From Ardenticatenaceae bacterium (GTDB lineage Bacteria > Chloroflexota > Anaerolineae > Promineifilales > Promineifilaceae), in NCBI GenBank assembly GCA_020634565.1, contig JACKBN010000011.1, forward strand, positions 124,001 to 188,000: a stretch of DNA of 64,000 bases, given 5' to 3'. The notes under the pieces were generated by a model, which had not been told where the DNA came from, made no database searches, and saw only the letters and a program-made list of their open reading frames with translations. A program made the position numbers and the translations under genes. Shown here piece by piece: positions 8,715 to 18,050 of this stretch (the first letter of the stretch is position 1; every line of letters starts with the position of its first letter).

Positions 8715-9127
8715 ACAATAGTTTGTGGCAAAACGGCCGTCTTTCAGTTGTGCAATTTATACAAACCATGACCCGTTTTCTGCTTGCTTGACAGATGCAT
8801 TAGATACTATAAGATTGCCGAGCTTTGCAAATTGGCTCAAAGTTGCTTGATTTTGGCATTGTTTGGCTGATTTGCTAAGATGCGTGAGAAGTTGAAGTTG
8901 CAACTAGTTTGCTTGCTGTCACTGTCATGAAGTGACTTTTCTCTGGCTTGACCAGGGAAGACGGTGTTTCTCATCCTTGCCTCTCTCCGCCACCGTTGAT
9001 CGCTTGTCCTCTTGGGCTGCAAGCAGCAAATTTTAGGATTCCATTCAGTAGTGTTTCATTGGCAAATGTTGTATTCCAGAAATGGTATGAGCGATGGGCT
9101 TAAGCCACGGCCGTTTACAGGGGCGCT
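8715..9127. other. Intergenic region with no gene seen
   Basis: About 400 bases between the glnN promoter and the flippase gene. It is AT-richer than its surroundings and contains one ACGGCCGT near 8734 and another at 9109. No convincing ORF, RNA gene or terminator was found. Confidence 0.5.
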
Positions 9128-10537
9128 ATGTGGCAGTTAGCTAAAAATTTGACGGCGCTGTTGGTCGGAACGGCCGTTATGCGGCTCATTGGGCTCGTGA
9201 CCACCCTGTTTGTGGCCCGCTCGCTTGGCCCTGGGCGCTTTGGTGAATTTTCCTTTGCCTTTACGGCCTTTGTGCTGTTTAGCCTGGTGGCTAACCTTGG
9301 GTTGGAGAATTTAGTGGTGCGCCGGGTGGCCCGGCAGGAGGGTGAGCTGACCGTTTTTCTGGGCAGCGCCGCCCTGATTAAGCTGCTGGCGGTGCCCATT
9401 GGCCTGCTGATTGTCTGGCTGTTAAGCGGGCAGGAACTCACCTCCTTTTGGTTGGCGCTGTGGCTGGCGGGTTACGGGTTGGGGCATGCTCATCTGATGT
9501 TTCAATGTGCCGTGTTTCGCGGGCTGGAGCGGATGGAGCGGCAAACCTGGCTGGTCTCTTTGGAGGCCACGCTGATTTTGGGTGCAGCGTTTACGGCCGT
9601 TCGCCTGTTTGATAGCGCTAGCTGGGTGGCAGGCGCTTACTGTTTTGGGGCCTGGGGCGCTTCGCTGTTGGGACATTTCTGGCTGCGACGGCAGGTTGGT
9701 TCGTTGAATTACCGTTGGGACACCCTGCGTTTGCGCCATTTGCTGCGGCTGACGCTGCCTTTTAGCCTGGGCATCACCGGGCTGCTGCTGTTTGACCGAC
9801 AGGTATCGCTGCTGGTGTATTTGTTTGATTCGGAAACGGCCGTTGGCTGGTACAACGCCGTCTACTTTCTCATTTTGGCTACGTCCAACGTGCCGCTGAT
9901 TGTCCTCAATGCCCTGTTTCCTCACCTTTCCCGTGAGGGTAGCCAGCCCAACAAGCAGCAGCTTCAGCTGTCCATTCGCACGGCGCTACGCTATTTGAAT
10001 ATCATCAGCTTTCCCGTGGCTATCTGCTTTTTTGCCCTGGCCCCGGTCATCATCCGGCTGTTTTACGGTGCCGACTATTTACCAGCTGTGCCGCTGATGC
10101 GCGTGTTGTCGCTGGGCATTCCGGGATTGTTTACCACCGTCTTTTTGCACGGCACGCTGCAAAGCAACGATCGGCAGGCCGTGGCCGCTGGCGGCGTTTG
10201 GCTGGGACTGCTTTCGCTGCCTGCCGTGGCCTGGGCGATTCATCGGGGCGGCGTTTTGTGGGGCGCCTGGGCCTACGCCATCACCACCGATTTACTGGCG
10301 CTGCTCTTTTTACTGATCATCTGGCGAGATGTGGGCCGTTTGGATTGGCGCAATGGATTTGCTGCACCTGTGGCCGCGGCCGTGGGCATGGCCCTCATTT
10401 TTTTCTGGGGACATCTGCTTGCCTGGCCGCTGCTGACCATTCTGGCGCTGCTGGGGTATGCGCTAGTTTTGTCAGCCAATGGGCTGATTCGGGCCGAACT
10501 GCGCGGGCTGCTGCACCGCCAGATGGCCCGATTGTGA
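9128..10537 (+). CDS. Polysaccharide flippase, MOP superfamily (Wzx-like)
   Basis: A 469-residue integral membrane protein with about 12-14 hydrophobic segments, the size and pattern of the MOP/PST exporters that flip lipid-linked saccharides. The N-terminal half has RLIGLVTTLFVARSLGPGRFGEFSFA, which is characteristic of these flippases, with recurring short basic turns (VVRRVAR). It begins a same-strand run with the GNAT-like gene 16 bases downstream and the ATP-grasp gene, pointing to export of a cell-surface glycan or glycopeptide. The substrate cannot be told from sequence. Confidence 0.85.
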   Translation: MWQLAKNLTALLVGTAVMRLIGLVTTLFVARSLGPGRFGEFSFAFTAFVLFSLVANLGLENLVVRRVARQEGELTVFLGSAALIKLLAVPIGLLIVWLLSGQELTSFWLALWLAGYGLGHAHLMFQCAVFRGLERMERQTWLVSLEATLILGAAFTAVRLFDSASWVAGAYCFGAWGASLLGHFWLRRQVGSLNYRWDTLRLRHLLRLTLPFSLGITGLLLFDRQVSLLVYLFDSETAVGWYNAVYFLILATSNVPLIVLNALFPHLSREGSQPNKQQLQLSIRTALRYLNIISFPVAICFFALAPVIIRLFYGADYLPAVPLMRVLSLGIPGLFTTVFLHGTLQSNDRQAVAAGGVWLGLLSLPAVAWAIHRGGVLWGAWAYAITTDLLALLFLLIIWRDVGRLDWRNGFAAPVAAAVGMALIFFWGHLLAWPLLTILALLGYALVLSANGLIRAELRGLLHRQMARL

Positions 10538-10553
10538 AACGGATACCGGAAAG

Positions 10554-11627
10554 ATGGCAATGAATTACCGGGTAAAGGTAGACCGCAAGATTGCGCAGGT
10601 GGATGGCGCGGCCTGGGATGCGTTGTGTGAGCAACGGCCGTTTGCCACCGTCTATTGGCTGCGTTTGCTGGAAGAAATCATTGCTGATTATGAGCCGCGT
10701 TATTTGCAGCTGTGGCAGGAAGGGCAGCTGGTGGCCGGCGCGGTTTGTTTACCGCAGCGCCATTTTCATTTGTCTGTGTATCTCAAAAACAAGCTGCTGC
10801 AAAAGATGGCAGGGCAGGTACTGACCTGGCTGCCGCCCAATGCCGCTTTGCTGCCCCTCTTTTTGCGTGATGGCTTGCTGCTGCATCCGGGGGTGGCAAC
10901 GGCCGTTTGGCTGCCTCGTCTCCTGACTGAAATCGAAAGCGCAGCGCGCTGGGCGCCCTTTACCTACTTGGGGAACCTCACGCCAGCGCATGGGGCCGGG
11001 GCGGCGCAGCAAGCCTTTAGCGTTGTGCCCATTTTGCAGGACACCTACCTCGACATTGCTTGGGACAACTTTGATGATTACTTGAGCCATCTAAATTCCA
11101 AACGGCGTTACCGGGTGAAATCTTACCTGAGCCAGGCAGAGGAAGCGGGTGTGACCGTGCAGGAAGTGTCACTGAACTCGCCTATGACGCCGCAAATTGA
11201 GGCGTTAATTCGCGGCGTGGCCGACAAGCACGACAACGCATTTATTTACCGGCCCGATTTTTTGCAGCGTACGCAGGCGTATTTGCGACCAGACTCGCTG
11301 CACACGCTGGTGGCGTGCGAACGGGGCGAACCAATTGCCTGCATCACGCTTTTTTGCAGCGGCGGGGAGATGGTGGCCAAATGGAGCGGTTTGAATTACG
11401 GCCGTACCCACGAAACCTACGGCTACCACGCCATGATGATTCACATTGTTCAAAAAGCGATTGCTTTGGGCATCCGGCGGCTCGATTTTGGGCCGACGGC
11501 GTACACACTCAAGCGGCAGCTGGGTGCCCGGTTTGAGGATCGCGTGGCGGGGCTGAAGCTGGGGATACGGCCGTTAAACAGCCTGTTCCAACGTGTCGCT
11601 GCGGGCAAAAATGAAGAAGATTCCTGA
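10554..11627 (+). CDS. GNAT/FemAB-like acyltransferase
   Basis: A 357-residue protein resembling the double-GNAT FemAB/peptidogalycan-biosynthesis group. Diagnostic stretches are YLSHLNSKRRYRVKSYLSQAEEAGV, a typical substrate-binding segment, and the C-terminal GNAT half with ETYGYHAMMIHIVQKAIALGIRRLDFGPTAY. Such enzymes transfer an aminoacyl or acyl group to a surface precursor. ATG 10554 and ATG 10560 are both possible. Adjacent genes suggest modification of a cell-envelope polymer. Confidence 0.72.
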   Translation: MAMNYRVKVDRKIAQVDGAAWDALCEQRPFATVYWLRLLEEIIADYEPRYLQLWQEGQLVAGAVCLPQRHFHLSVYLKNKLLQKMAGQVLTWLPPNAALLPLFLRDGLLLHPGVATAVWLPRLLTEIESAARWAPFTYLGNLTPAHGAGAAQQAFSVVPILQDTYLDIAWDNFDDYLSHLNSKRRYRVKSYLSQAEEAGVTVQEVSLNSPMTPQIEALIRGVADKHDNAFIYRPDFLQRTQAYLRPDSLHTLVACERGEPIACITLFCSGGEMVAKWSGLNYGRTHETYGYHAMMIHIVQKAIALGIRRLDFGPTAYTLKRQLGARFEDRVAGLKLGIRPLNSLFQRVAAGKNEEDS

Positions 11628-11724
11628 ATTGAGTCTCAAAGGTTATTAACAGGTGTTTGCCAGATAAACCCCACGCAATACCGTTAAAATGATGGCGCAG
11701 AAGTAAGCGCGTGAGGAGGTACAG

Positions 11725-13017
11725 TTGACAGTTACGAATAACGGCCGTGTTTTTCTAACGGATGGTGTGATTCGCCGCACGCTGGCTGCCGCCCGCGCCC
11801 TGGGCAAAGAAGGTGTGCCGGTCACCTGCGGCGAGGCAACCTCGGCCAATCTCACTTTCTTTTCGCGCTACTGCCAGACGCGCTTCGTCTACCCCTCGCC
11901 GCGCAAACGCCCCGAAGCGTTTGTGGCTGCCCTGCTCGAATACCTCACCCAAAATCCGCATGAAGTGCTGCTGCCGATGGAGCAGGATACGCTGGACATC
12001 ATCCTCAGCCATCGGGCCGATTTTGAAGCTGTGACCAAGCTGCCGTTTGTGGACAATGCCACCTATCGCGTCTTTCGTGACAAGGCGCAAACCATCAAAC
12101 TGGCAGAAAAAATTGGTATTCCGCATCCCAAAACGATGTTTCCCCAAAACCCCAACAATCTGGCGGCGGAGGTGGCTGGGCTTAAGTTTCCGGTAGTGAT
12201 TAAGCCGCGTGGCAATTGGGCCAGCCGGGGTGTGGAAGTAGCCCACGATTTGGCCGAACTGGAAAAATTGTTTGCAGAGGTCCATGCCGAGTTTCCTTTC
12301 CCGCTCATTCAGGAGAAGATTCCGCCGGGGGAGCAGTTTCATGTTTGTTGTTTGATGGATGAGAATGGGCAGTTAACGGCCGTTTGTACCCAGCACGAAC
12401 TCCGCCACCATCCTCATTTTGAGGGGATGGGAGCCAGCACCGTGCAGCAAAGCGTAGACCGGCCCGACCTGGTGGACTTAACTGTGCAGCTGCTCCAGGC
12501 CAACAACTGGTACGGCGTCGCCAACTCAGACATCATGATTGACCCGCGCGACGGCACGCCGATGCTCATGGAAGTGAATCCCCGCTTTTGGGGGCCGCTC
12601 CAGGCGGAGATTCATGCCGGGGTGAACTTTCCACACCTGCTTTACCGGCTGGCGCGCGGCGAAAAAGTGGAACCCGTGCTGACCTACAAGCTGGGCATCA
12701 TCAACCGCTCCTTCCTGCCCTACGACATGCTGCATTTCCTCTCCAACCCGGACCGCTTTAAGTTACAGCCCAGCTTTTTTGACTTTTTTGGCGAAAACGT
12801 GCGCTTCGACATTCTTTCGCGCCACGATCCACTGCCGGTGCTTGGCTTTGCCCTGACGGTGGGCCGCTACCTGTTTGACCCGGAAGTGTGGGCCCGTCTG
12901 GCGCACATGGAGCGCTTTGGGGCGCTGCTGGCGAAGCTGTCTGGCCAGGAAAAAAACACGCAGCAAAATCCCTTTGATCTACAAGACGGAGAAATCGAAA
13001 AAAATGTTACTGGATAA
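11725..13017 (+). CDS. ATP-grasp carboxylate-amine ligase
   Basis: A 430-residue ATP-grasp enzyme. The N-terminal Rossmann-like region (VFLTDGVIRRTLAAARALGKEGVPVTC) precedes an ATP-grasp core with the PVVIKPRGNWASRGVEVAHD lysine/loop, FPLIQEKIPPGEQFHV, and the metal-binding end PMLMEVNPRFWGPLQAEIHAGVNFP. These enzymes join a carboxylate to an amine or thiol through an acyl phosphate; the substrate is unknown. TTG 11725 is chosen because GAGGAGGTACAG lies just upstream. The next gene overlaps its 3' end by 14 bases, implying coupled translation. Confidence 0.85.
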   Translation: MTVTNNGRVFLTDGVIRRTLAAARALGKEGVPVTCGEATSANLTFFSRYCQTRFVYPSPRKRPEAFVAALLEYLTQNPHEVLLPMEQDTLDIILSHRADFEAVTKLPFVDNATYRVFRDKAQTIKLAEKIGIPHPKTMFPQNPNNLAAEVAGLKFPVVIKPRGNWASRGVEVAHDLAELEKLFAEVHAEFPFPLIQEKIPPGEQFHVCCLMDENGQLTAVCTQHELRHHPHFEGMGASTVQQSVDRPDLVDLTVQLLQANNWYGVANSDIMIDPRDGTPMLMEVNPRFWGPLQAEIHAGVNFPHLLYRLARGEKVEPVLTYKLGIINRSFLPYDMLHFLSNPDRFKLQPSFFDFFGENVRFDILSRHDPLPVLGFALTVGRYLFDPEVWARLAHMERFGALLAKLSGQEKNTQQNPFDLQDGEIEKNVTG

Positions 13018-13663
13018 ACTACGTGAAAACGCTGTCAGCTTTGTCTCTTTTGTCATCGCCGCGATTTTGGCGGGCGTTATTTTGTTTGTGCTGCCGCAGG
13101 AGCGGGAAGTGCGCAATTTGGGCATTTTCTTGTTTAAGCTGCTCCCCTTTATCTTTGCCAGTCTGGCCATCGCCTCAGTAAAGCGGGATATGCTGCAAAA
13201 CAAATATCTGCAATTCCTGCTCATTGTGGGTAGCTACCTCTTTTTCTTTGCCTACCTGATTCCCAAGATTATTTTCCACAGCGATGTGTTTGTTGATTTG
13301 TACAACGTGCTGCTGATCACCGCGCCGTACATTATTTTGTGCTTTGTGCTGGCTTACCGGCTGGGTGGGGCCAATGGCAACCAGACCTTCCGGCTGGCGA
13401 TGGCGCTGCTGCTGATTATGGTGTCTGGCATTGAGGATTTGGCTTACTTTACGGTGAACTACGATCCCACCTGGAACTTGCCGGAGCGGTGGGATTGGGT
13501 AACGCACATTGCCGTCCGTATTGGCCATGCGCCGACTCGCAACGAAATCATTGTATTTGCCATTGTCCATTTTATTTTGGCGTTTTGCGTGCTGGTGCTG
13601 CCCTTCGAGAAGTTGCAGCGGTATTTCAAGCCGGTGCGCTGGCAGCTGTTGGCGCAAGATTAA
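13004..13663 (+). CDS. Six-transmembrane protein of unknown function
   Basis: A 219-residue membrane protein with six clear hydrophobic segments (about residues 10-30, 40-60, 68-90, 98-120, 130-150 and 180-200). I do not recognise a family. It overlaps the ATP-grasp gene by 14 bases and so is probably made together with it. A polar loop with YDPTWNLPERWDWVTH between the fifth and sixth segments is the most distinctive part. A role in the same surface-polymer pathway is inferred only from context. Confidence 0.7.
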   Translation: MLLDKLRENAVSFVSFVIAAILAGVILFVLPQEREVRNLGIFLFKLLPFIFASLAIASVKRDMLQNKYLQFLLIVGSYLFFFAYLIPKIIFHSDVFVDLYNVLLITAPYIILCFVLAYRLGGANGNQTFRLAMALLLIMVSGIEDLAYFTVNYDPTWNLPERWDWVTHIAVRIGHAPTRNEIIVFAIVHFILAFCVLVLPFEKLQRYFKPVRWQLLAQD

Positions 13664-13725
13664 GAAGGATTCTCTGGATGATCTAAGTGCCCGGCACAAT
13701 TTTTGGCTAATAGGAGGTGGAACCA

Positions 13726-15492
13726 ATGAAAATTGTACTTGTGGGAGAGTTTTCTCCACCCTATGATGCGCTGACACTTTACAACCTAGCCCTGGCGGAA
13801 AAACATCAAGCAGCAGGCGACCAGACCGAAATTGTGGATATGGTGCGTCTGCATGAGAGTGGCAGCAGTCATTTTGTCGCCTTTTTGCGGCAGCTTTTTG
13901 CGGCGGCACGGTCGGCAAAGCAAATTCATTACCTCACTCACGGCTACGACCGCACCTCCATCTTTTACCTCTTTTTTGCGTTGATCATTGGCTGGCTGCG
14001 GGGCAGCGCGGTTGATGTGACAATTCACCCGGAGCTGTTTGCCTTTTTTGGGCCGCTGCGCAGCCACCATGTAGGCAAGCCGCTGCTGAAAATCTGTTTT
14101 GGCTGGGCTAATACCATTTTTTGTGGCAATGAGGTCATTGCTGAGACGGTGGTTTCTTTGGGGGGATCGCCGGAGAAATGTGTGGTGCAACGACCGTATC
14201 TCCCCTGGCCCGAAGAACCATTAGATCACCCTGAACTGGCAGCGTTTGTGGCCAGCAAGCCATCTTTAGTGCTGTTGTTTGTGTCGGCTGAGAGCCGCTT
14301 TTTGCGCAGCGAGGCGGTGGCGCTGGTGCACCGCTGGTATGGTCACTCCTTGCAATGCCCTGGCTTTGTCATCATCCCCGAGGCGGGCGTGAACGTGAAT
14401 GAAATTGTGGGGCTGCAAAAGGAACATTATTTTGTCTGGCAAGAGAGCTGCCGGGAAGAGGTCGCCTACCTGCTGTCGCGGGCGTCGTTGGTGATACGGC
14501 CGTTACAAAGCATGGGACGGCCGTTTGTACCGGATTACGCCTTTATGCTGGAACGGCCGCGCCGGGTCGGCGACCAGTTCGATACCGGCCTGGGACTCAC
14601 CATTATTCGCAAAGGCAAAGGGCTGAGCGGCCAATTTATCAGCCCGCCGGTGGAGACGCTGCCCACGCCGCTCAGCCGCCGCATCGTTGATGTTTTGCCC
14701 AGCCAAAAAGCCAAACGCGCCTTGTTTTTGGGCGTATTTGACCCCTCCGCCGACGAAGAGACAGCGATCAACCGCGCCATCTGCCTGGAGCTGGAAGCGG
14801 CTGGCCTGGATGTGGCCAGCATTCGCATGCCCCAGGACAATTTTGACAGCCAACAAACCGGCAGCTTCTTCTCCTTTTTGGGCAAAATCAACCAGCTGCT
14901 CAAGCAAAACGATATGCTGTTTTATTCGACGCAGGGCTTTACCCGGCCCAGCTTGCTGCTGCTTTTAATGAGCACGGTGTTGGGCTGGCTGCGGGGCAAA
15001 AAGGTGTACGTGCTGTTTCAGCGGGATGCGTTTAGCTTTTTTACGCAGCTGCGCAGCCGCAATGCGGGTTTGCCGCTGCTGTTTACCGCCTTTACTCTGG
15101 CCGAGGGCATTTTCACTATGGATGAGGACAGCTATCGGGCGGCTTTGCAGTATAAAAATGCACCGGAAAAGTTTCATATTGTTCAGCCGGACCTATCGAC
15201 ACTGCGTCAGGACATGGCGCTGCTGCACGACCTGCCGCCGCTCATTTCGCAGGATGAAAATGCTTTTTCGGCGCGGCTGGCCTTTGGGCTGGCGCAAAAG
15301 GGGCTCTGGCAAAAACCGGATCAGATGGCTGCGTTTCGGGTGCGGCCGTTGCAGTGTAACGGGGAGCTGGTGGCGCATGAACACGCGGCCCTCATCGAGC
15401 CGGATGATGAGGAAGACGAGATGGATTCAGCCGGGGTGATTGTGATCCCTAAAGAGCATCCGCGGCATATTGATGGCTTGTTTGGCGGTTGA
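13726..15492 (+). CDS. Internally duplicated glycosyltransferase-like protein
   Basis: A 588-residue protein with two copies of one module. Residues about 1-165 (KIVLVGEFSPPYDALTLYNL ... IHYLTHGYDRTSIFYLFFALIIGWLRGSAV ... GSPEKCVVQRPYL) align with about 325-485 (ALFLGVFDPSADEETAINRA ... MLFYSTQGFTRPSLLLLLMSTVLGWLRGKKV ... NAPEKFHIVQPDL). The module looks like the acceptor-binding half of a GT-B glycosyltransferase; the usual donor-binding second half is weak or missing, so activity is uncertain. ATG 13726 follows AGGAGG directly. It closes the flippase/acyltransferase/ATP-grasp cluster. Confidence 0.65.
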   Translation: MKIVLVGEFSPPYDALTLYNLALAEKHQAAGDQTEIVDMVRLHESGSSHFVAFLRQLFAAARSAKQIHYLTHGYDRTSIFYLFFALIIGWLRGSAVDVTIHPELFAFFGPLRSHHVGKPLLKICFGWANTIFCGNEVIAETVVSLGGSPEKCVVQRPYLPWPEEPLDHPELAAFVASKPSLVLLFVSAESRFLRSEAVALVHRWYGHSLQCPGFVIIPEAGVNVNEIVGLQKEHYFVWQESCREEVAYLLSRASLVIRPLQSMGRPFVPDYAFMLERPRRVGDQFDTGLGLTIIRKGKGLSGQFISPPVETLPTPLSRRIVDVLPSQKAKRALFLGVFDPSADEETAINRAICLELEAAGLDVASIRMPQDNFDSQQTGSFFSFLGKINQLLKQNDMLFYSTQGFTRPSLLLLLMSTVLGWLRGKKVYVLFQRDAFSFFTQLRSRNAGLPLLFTAFTLAEGIFTMDEDSYRAALQYKNAPEKFHIVQPDLSTLRQDMALLHDLPPLISQDENAFSARLAFGLAQKGLWQKPDQMAAFRVRPLQCNGELVAHEHAALIEPDDEEDEMDSAGVIVIPKEHPRHIDGLFGG

Positions 15493-15494
15493 AA

Positions 15495-16481
15495 TTAGAG
15501 CAGGCCGCGGCGGGTAAAATCGGCGCGGATGCGTTCGGCCAGTTCATCGGCGGTGCGGCCCAAAAAGAGACCAATCCGATCTTCATCCGGGCGCGGCTCG
15601 ACGGCCACCCAATGCAGACCATCCCGGTAGCGGGGCAGCTCGATCTGGTTGATTTGCAGCGGTTGTTCCTCGTAAAGCTGTTCCTTGATTTCTTCCCAGA
15701 GGTAAGGGAAGAGTCGGTCGGGGCGCAGGTCAAATTTGTTGCGCAAACGGCCGTCTGCCATGAGCGCCTCGGCCACCAGTTCTTGCAGATTGATCACTTC
15801 CATGCCGCCCACTTTGGCTACTTCGCGCCGCTTGTTTACTGCGTAGGCGAAAATGGTTTTGCCATCGGCGGCCTGGAAAACGGGCGCCCAAAAGTCGGTT
15901 TCGCCAATGACGCGTTTTTTCAGGTAAAAAATCGGCCGTCGCAGCCCCAGCGTAGATTGGCTGATGCCCCGTACGTGCAGCTTGTCGCTCAACCCTTTTT
16001 CACCCAAAATGCCAGCCTGGTGCAAAAAATCGGTTAGATATTCGCGCACTTTGGCCAGCTCCACGTGCTTAAAGTAGGGGCCGTTTTGGGTAATGGCCAT
16101 CACTTCGTTGTTGATGGTGTAGACAGGGAAAACCGCTCGGGCTCGTCGGGCGATAAAGACGTAGTTGGGCAGCCGAGAAGCGTTGATGAGGCTGTGAAGC
16201 AGTCTGGTTAGCGGCGTGATGATTTGCTGGGGATGTTTGGCCGTGAGGCGAAAGCCGCAAACATCGACGCCAAACGTTTTTTGCAAGCCTGTATATTCTA
16301 CAAACACGGGAATCTGGTAAACGGTGCCAGCTTCCAGCGTGGCAGACACAATTTCAACGCGGGCAATGTAGGGGTGGGAACGGCCGTATGAATCATCGGC
16401 CGTGTTTCTTTCAACAGTTATCTTCATCAGCTCATTCGTGTGCTGGGCAAATGGCGGTTGTTCTGCTGAAAATTGTATCAT
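15495..16481 (-). CDS. Hypothetical protein, unknown family
   Basis: A 328-residue soluble protein I cannot assign. It has no signal peptide or membrane segment. Notable stretches are YFKHVELAKVREYLTDFLHQAGILG, ISQSTLGLRRPIFYLKKRVIGE and a C-terminal DEDRIGLFLGRTADELAERIRADF. ATG 16481 is preferred because GGAGG lies seven bases upstream; a downstream ATG at 16424 lacks one. It converges with the duplicated glycosyltransferase-like gene, the stops being three bases apart, and follows amt on the same strand after a terminator. Confidence 0.75.
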   Translation of the reverse strand: MIQFSAEQPPFAQHTNELMKITVERNTADDSYGRSHPYIARVEIVSATLEAGTVYQIPVFVEYTGLQKTFGVDVCGFRLTAKHPQQIITPLTRLLHSLINASRLPNYVFIARRARAVFPVYTINNEVMAITQNGPYFKHVELAKVREYLTDFLHQAGILGEKGLSDKLHVRGISQSTLGLRRPIFYLKKRVIGETDFWAPVFQAADGKTIFAYAVNKRREVAKVGGMEVINLQELVAEALMADGRLRNKFDLRPDRLFPYLWEEIKEQLYEEQPLQINQIELPRYRDGLHWVAVEPRPDEDRIGLFLGRTADELAERIRADFTRRGLL

Positions 16482-16505
16482 CCCACACCTCCAGGCCAAA
16501 AAAGT

Positions 16506-16535
16506 AAAAAAGCCGGATATCGTTAAATATCCGGC
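16506..16535 (-). terminator. Rho-independent terminator downstream of amt
   Basis: On the minus strand GCCGGATAT, a six-base loop, ATATCCGGC and then TTTTTTACTTTTTT. It separates amt from the next minus-strand gene. Confidence 0.85.
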
Positions 16536-16556
16536 CTGAGGAAAGAAATCAACATC

Positions 16557-16606
16557 TCCCCGGAAGCTACCTGATGAAACTTTGTAATAAGGAAAGCTTC
16601 CGGGGA
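16557..16606. other. Second hairpin after amt
   Basis: TCCCCGGAAGCT pairs perfectly with AGCTTCCGGGGA over a 26-base loop, between the amt stop and the terminator. There is no T-run; it may protect the mRNA 3' end. Confidence 0.55.
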
Positions 16607-16625
16607 AATGGCGATTACACGTACA

Positions 16626-17975
16626 TTAGTCAGTGCTGGGGCTGGGCGCAATGGATGGCCCAAATTCTGGGTAGTTCACAGCACCGTGCTCGGAGATATC
16701 CAAACCTTCCAGCTCTTCCGCTTCGGTAACACGCAGAATGCCGGCTAATTTCATGATGTAGAAAACACCAAACATGGTTACGAAAGCCCATACGGCGTAA
16801 ACGGCCGAACCAAGCAGCTGTACACCCAATGTTGCTGAATCGCTGAACAGTGCTGTGGCAATACCGCCCCACAAACCGCACAGGCCGTGTACAGGCCAGG
16901 CACCAACAGGATCATCAATCTTTACTTTCTCCAGCAAAACCATACCACCAACTACCAGCACACCAGCGATAGCGCCAATAGCCAGAGCGGATGCATTGGT
17001 GACCACATCTGCATTCGCGGTGATACCAACCAAACCGGCCAAAATACCATTCAGGGCAATACCCAAATCTGGCTTGCCGTTGTTCAGGAAGGTGGACACG
17101 ATGGTAGCCAAAACACCACCCGCGCAGCCAGCCAGGAATGTATTCACGGCAACGGTTACGACGGCAATCGTGTTGGCTGTACCAGTCATCGCCAGAACAG
17201 AACCGGGGTTGAAACCAAACCAGCCAATGATGAGGATGAACACACCCAATGTTGCTGCTGTAATGTCATGACCCGGCATGGTATTGGCCGAACCATCTTT
17301 GTTAAAACGGCCGATCCGCGGACCCAGCACAATGGCACCTGCCAAACCAGCAAAGCCACCAACAGAGTGCACAATCAAGGAACCAGCAAAATCATGGAAG
17401 CCCAACTCAGACAGCCAGCCGCCGCCCCACTGCCAGAAACCGGCAATTGGGTAAATGAGCGCCGTGATGATGGCGCTGTAGACGAGGTACGCCCGGAATT
17501 GAATACGCCCGGCAACTGCACCAGAAACGATGGTGGCAGCCGTTGCGGCAAAAGCAACCTGGAACAGGAAGTCTGTCTGGAAGTGGGGCAGGTAGCCCAG
17601 GTCAATTGCGTCCTGAGCGGGGATACCGATGCCAGCAAAGCCAATAAAGCCGTTGGCTGCGCCACTGTACATGATGCCGTAACCAACCAGGAAGTAAAGG
17701 ATGGCGCCTACGCACATATCCATTACGTTTTTGAACAGAATGTTGATGGTGTTCTTGCTGCTGTTGAACCCAGCTTCTACCAGGGCAAAACCGGCCTGCA
17801 TAAACAGAACCAAAACAGCGGAAATAAACATCGTCAGGTTATCGACGGCAAAAGCCAATTCATCCATTGGCGTAATGTCCTGAGCCCATACTTTGTTGAC
17901 CAGGGCAAAGGTCAGGGCCAGCGCCAACGCTGAGAACCCTATCCGATTAGCTCGACTGCGAATCTTGTATTCCAT
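16626..17975 (-). CDS. amt: Ammonium transporter Amt
   Basis: A 449-residue Amt/MEP/Rh channel that imports ammonium. It has an N-terminal signal-like segment (about 10-30), then eleven membrane helices. Family hallmarks include VLFMQAGFALVEAG, the tryptophan/glycine-rich GFWQWGGGWLSELGFHDFAGSLIVHSVGG (the second contains the conserved D and pore His), IGWFGFNPGS, and a late VHGLCGLWGG with the second pore His. RBS AGGAGAGG precedes ATG 17975. No glnK/glnB PII gene is adjacent, which is unusual since amt and glnK are commonly paired. Divergent from gltBD and preceded by an attenuator. Confidence 0.97.
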   Translation of the reverse strand: MEYKIRSRANRIGFSALALALTFALVNKVWAQDITPMDELAFAVDNLTMFISAVLVLFMQAGFALVEAGFNSSKNTINILFKNVMDMCVGAILYFLVGYGIMYSGAANGFIGFAGIGIPAQDAIDLGYLPHFQTDFLFQVAFAATAATIVSGAVAGRIQFRAYLVYSAIITALIYPIAGFWQWGGGWLSELGFHDFAGSLIVHSVGGFAGLAGAIVLGPRIGRFNKDGSANTMPGHDITAATLGVFILIIGWFGFNPGSVLAMTGTANTIAVVTVAVNTFLAGCAGGVLATIVSTFLNNGKPDLGIALNGILAGLVGITANADVVTNASALAIGAIAGVLVVGGMVLLEKVKIDDPVGAWPVHGLCGLWGGIATALFSDSATLGVQLLGSAVYAVWAFVTMFGVFYIMKLAGILRVTEAEELEGLDISEHGAVNYPEFGPSIAPSPSTD

Positions 17976-18050
17976 GTGTTCCTCTCCTTATTTCCTGCCT
18001 CTTCAGAAATGATGAATAAAGACGGCCGTTTCTGTTCAAACCCACAAAAC

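Noticed and set aside
8837..9022. A 61-codon minus-strand frame upstream of the flippase gene
   Set aside because: No ribosome binding site, no family and a biased composition; it lies in AT-rich intergenic DNA.
16887..17933. A 348-codon plus-strand frame over amt
   Set aside because: Antisense to Amt, which has all its motifs; the product has no recognisable domain and is rich in Asn, Gln and Gly.
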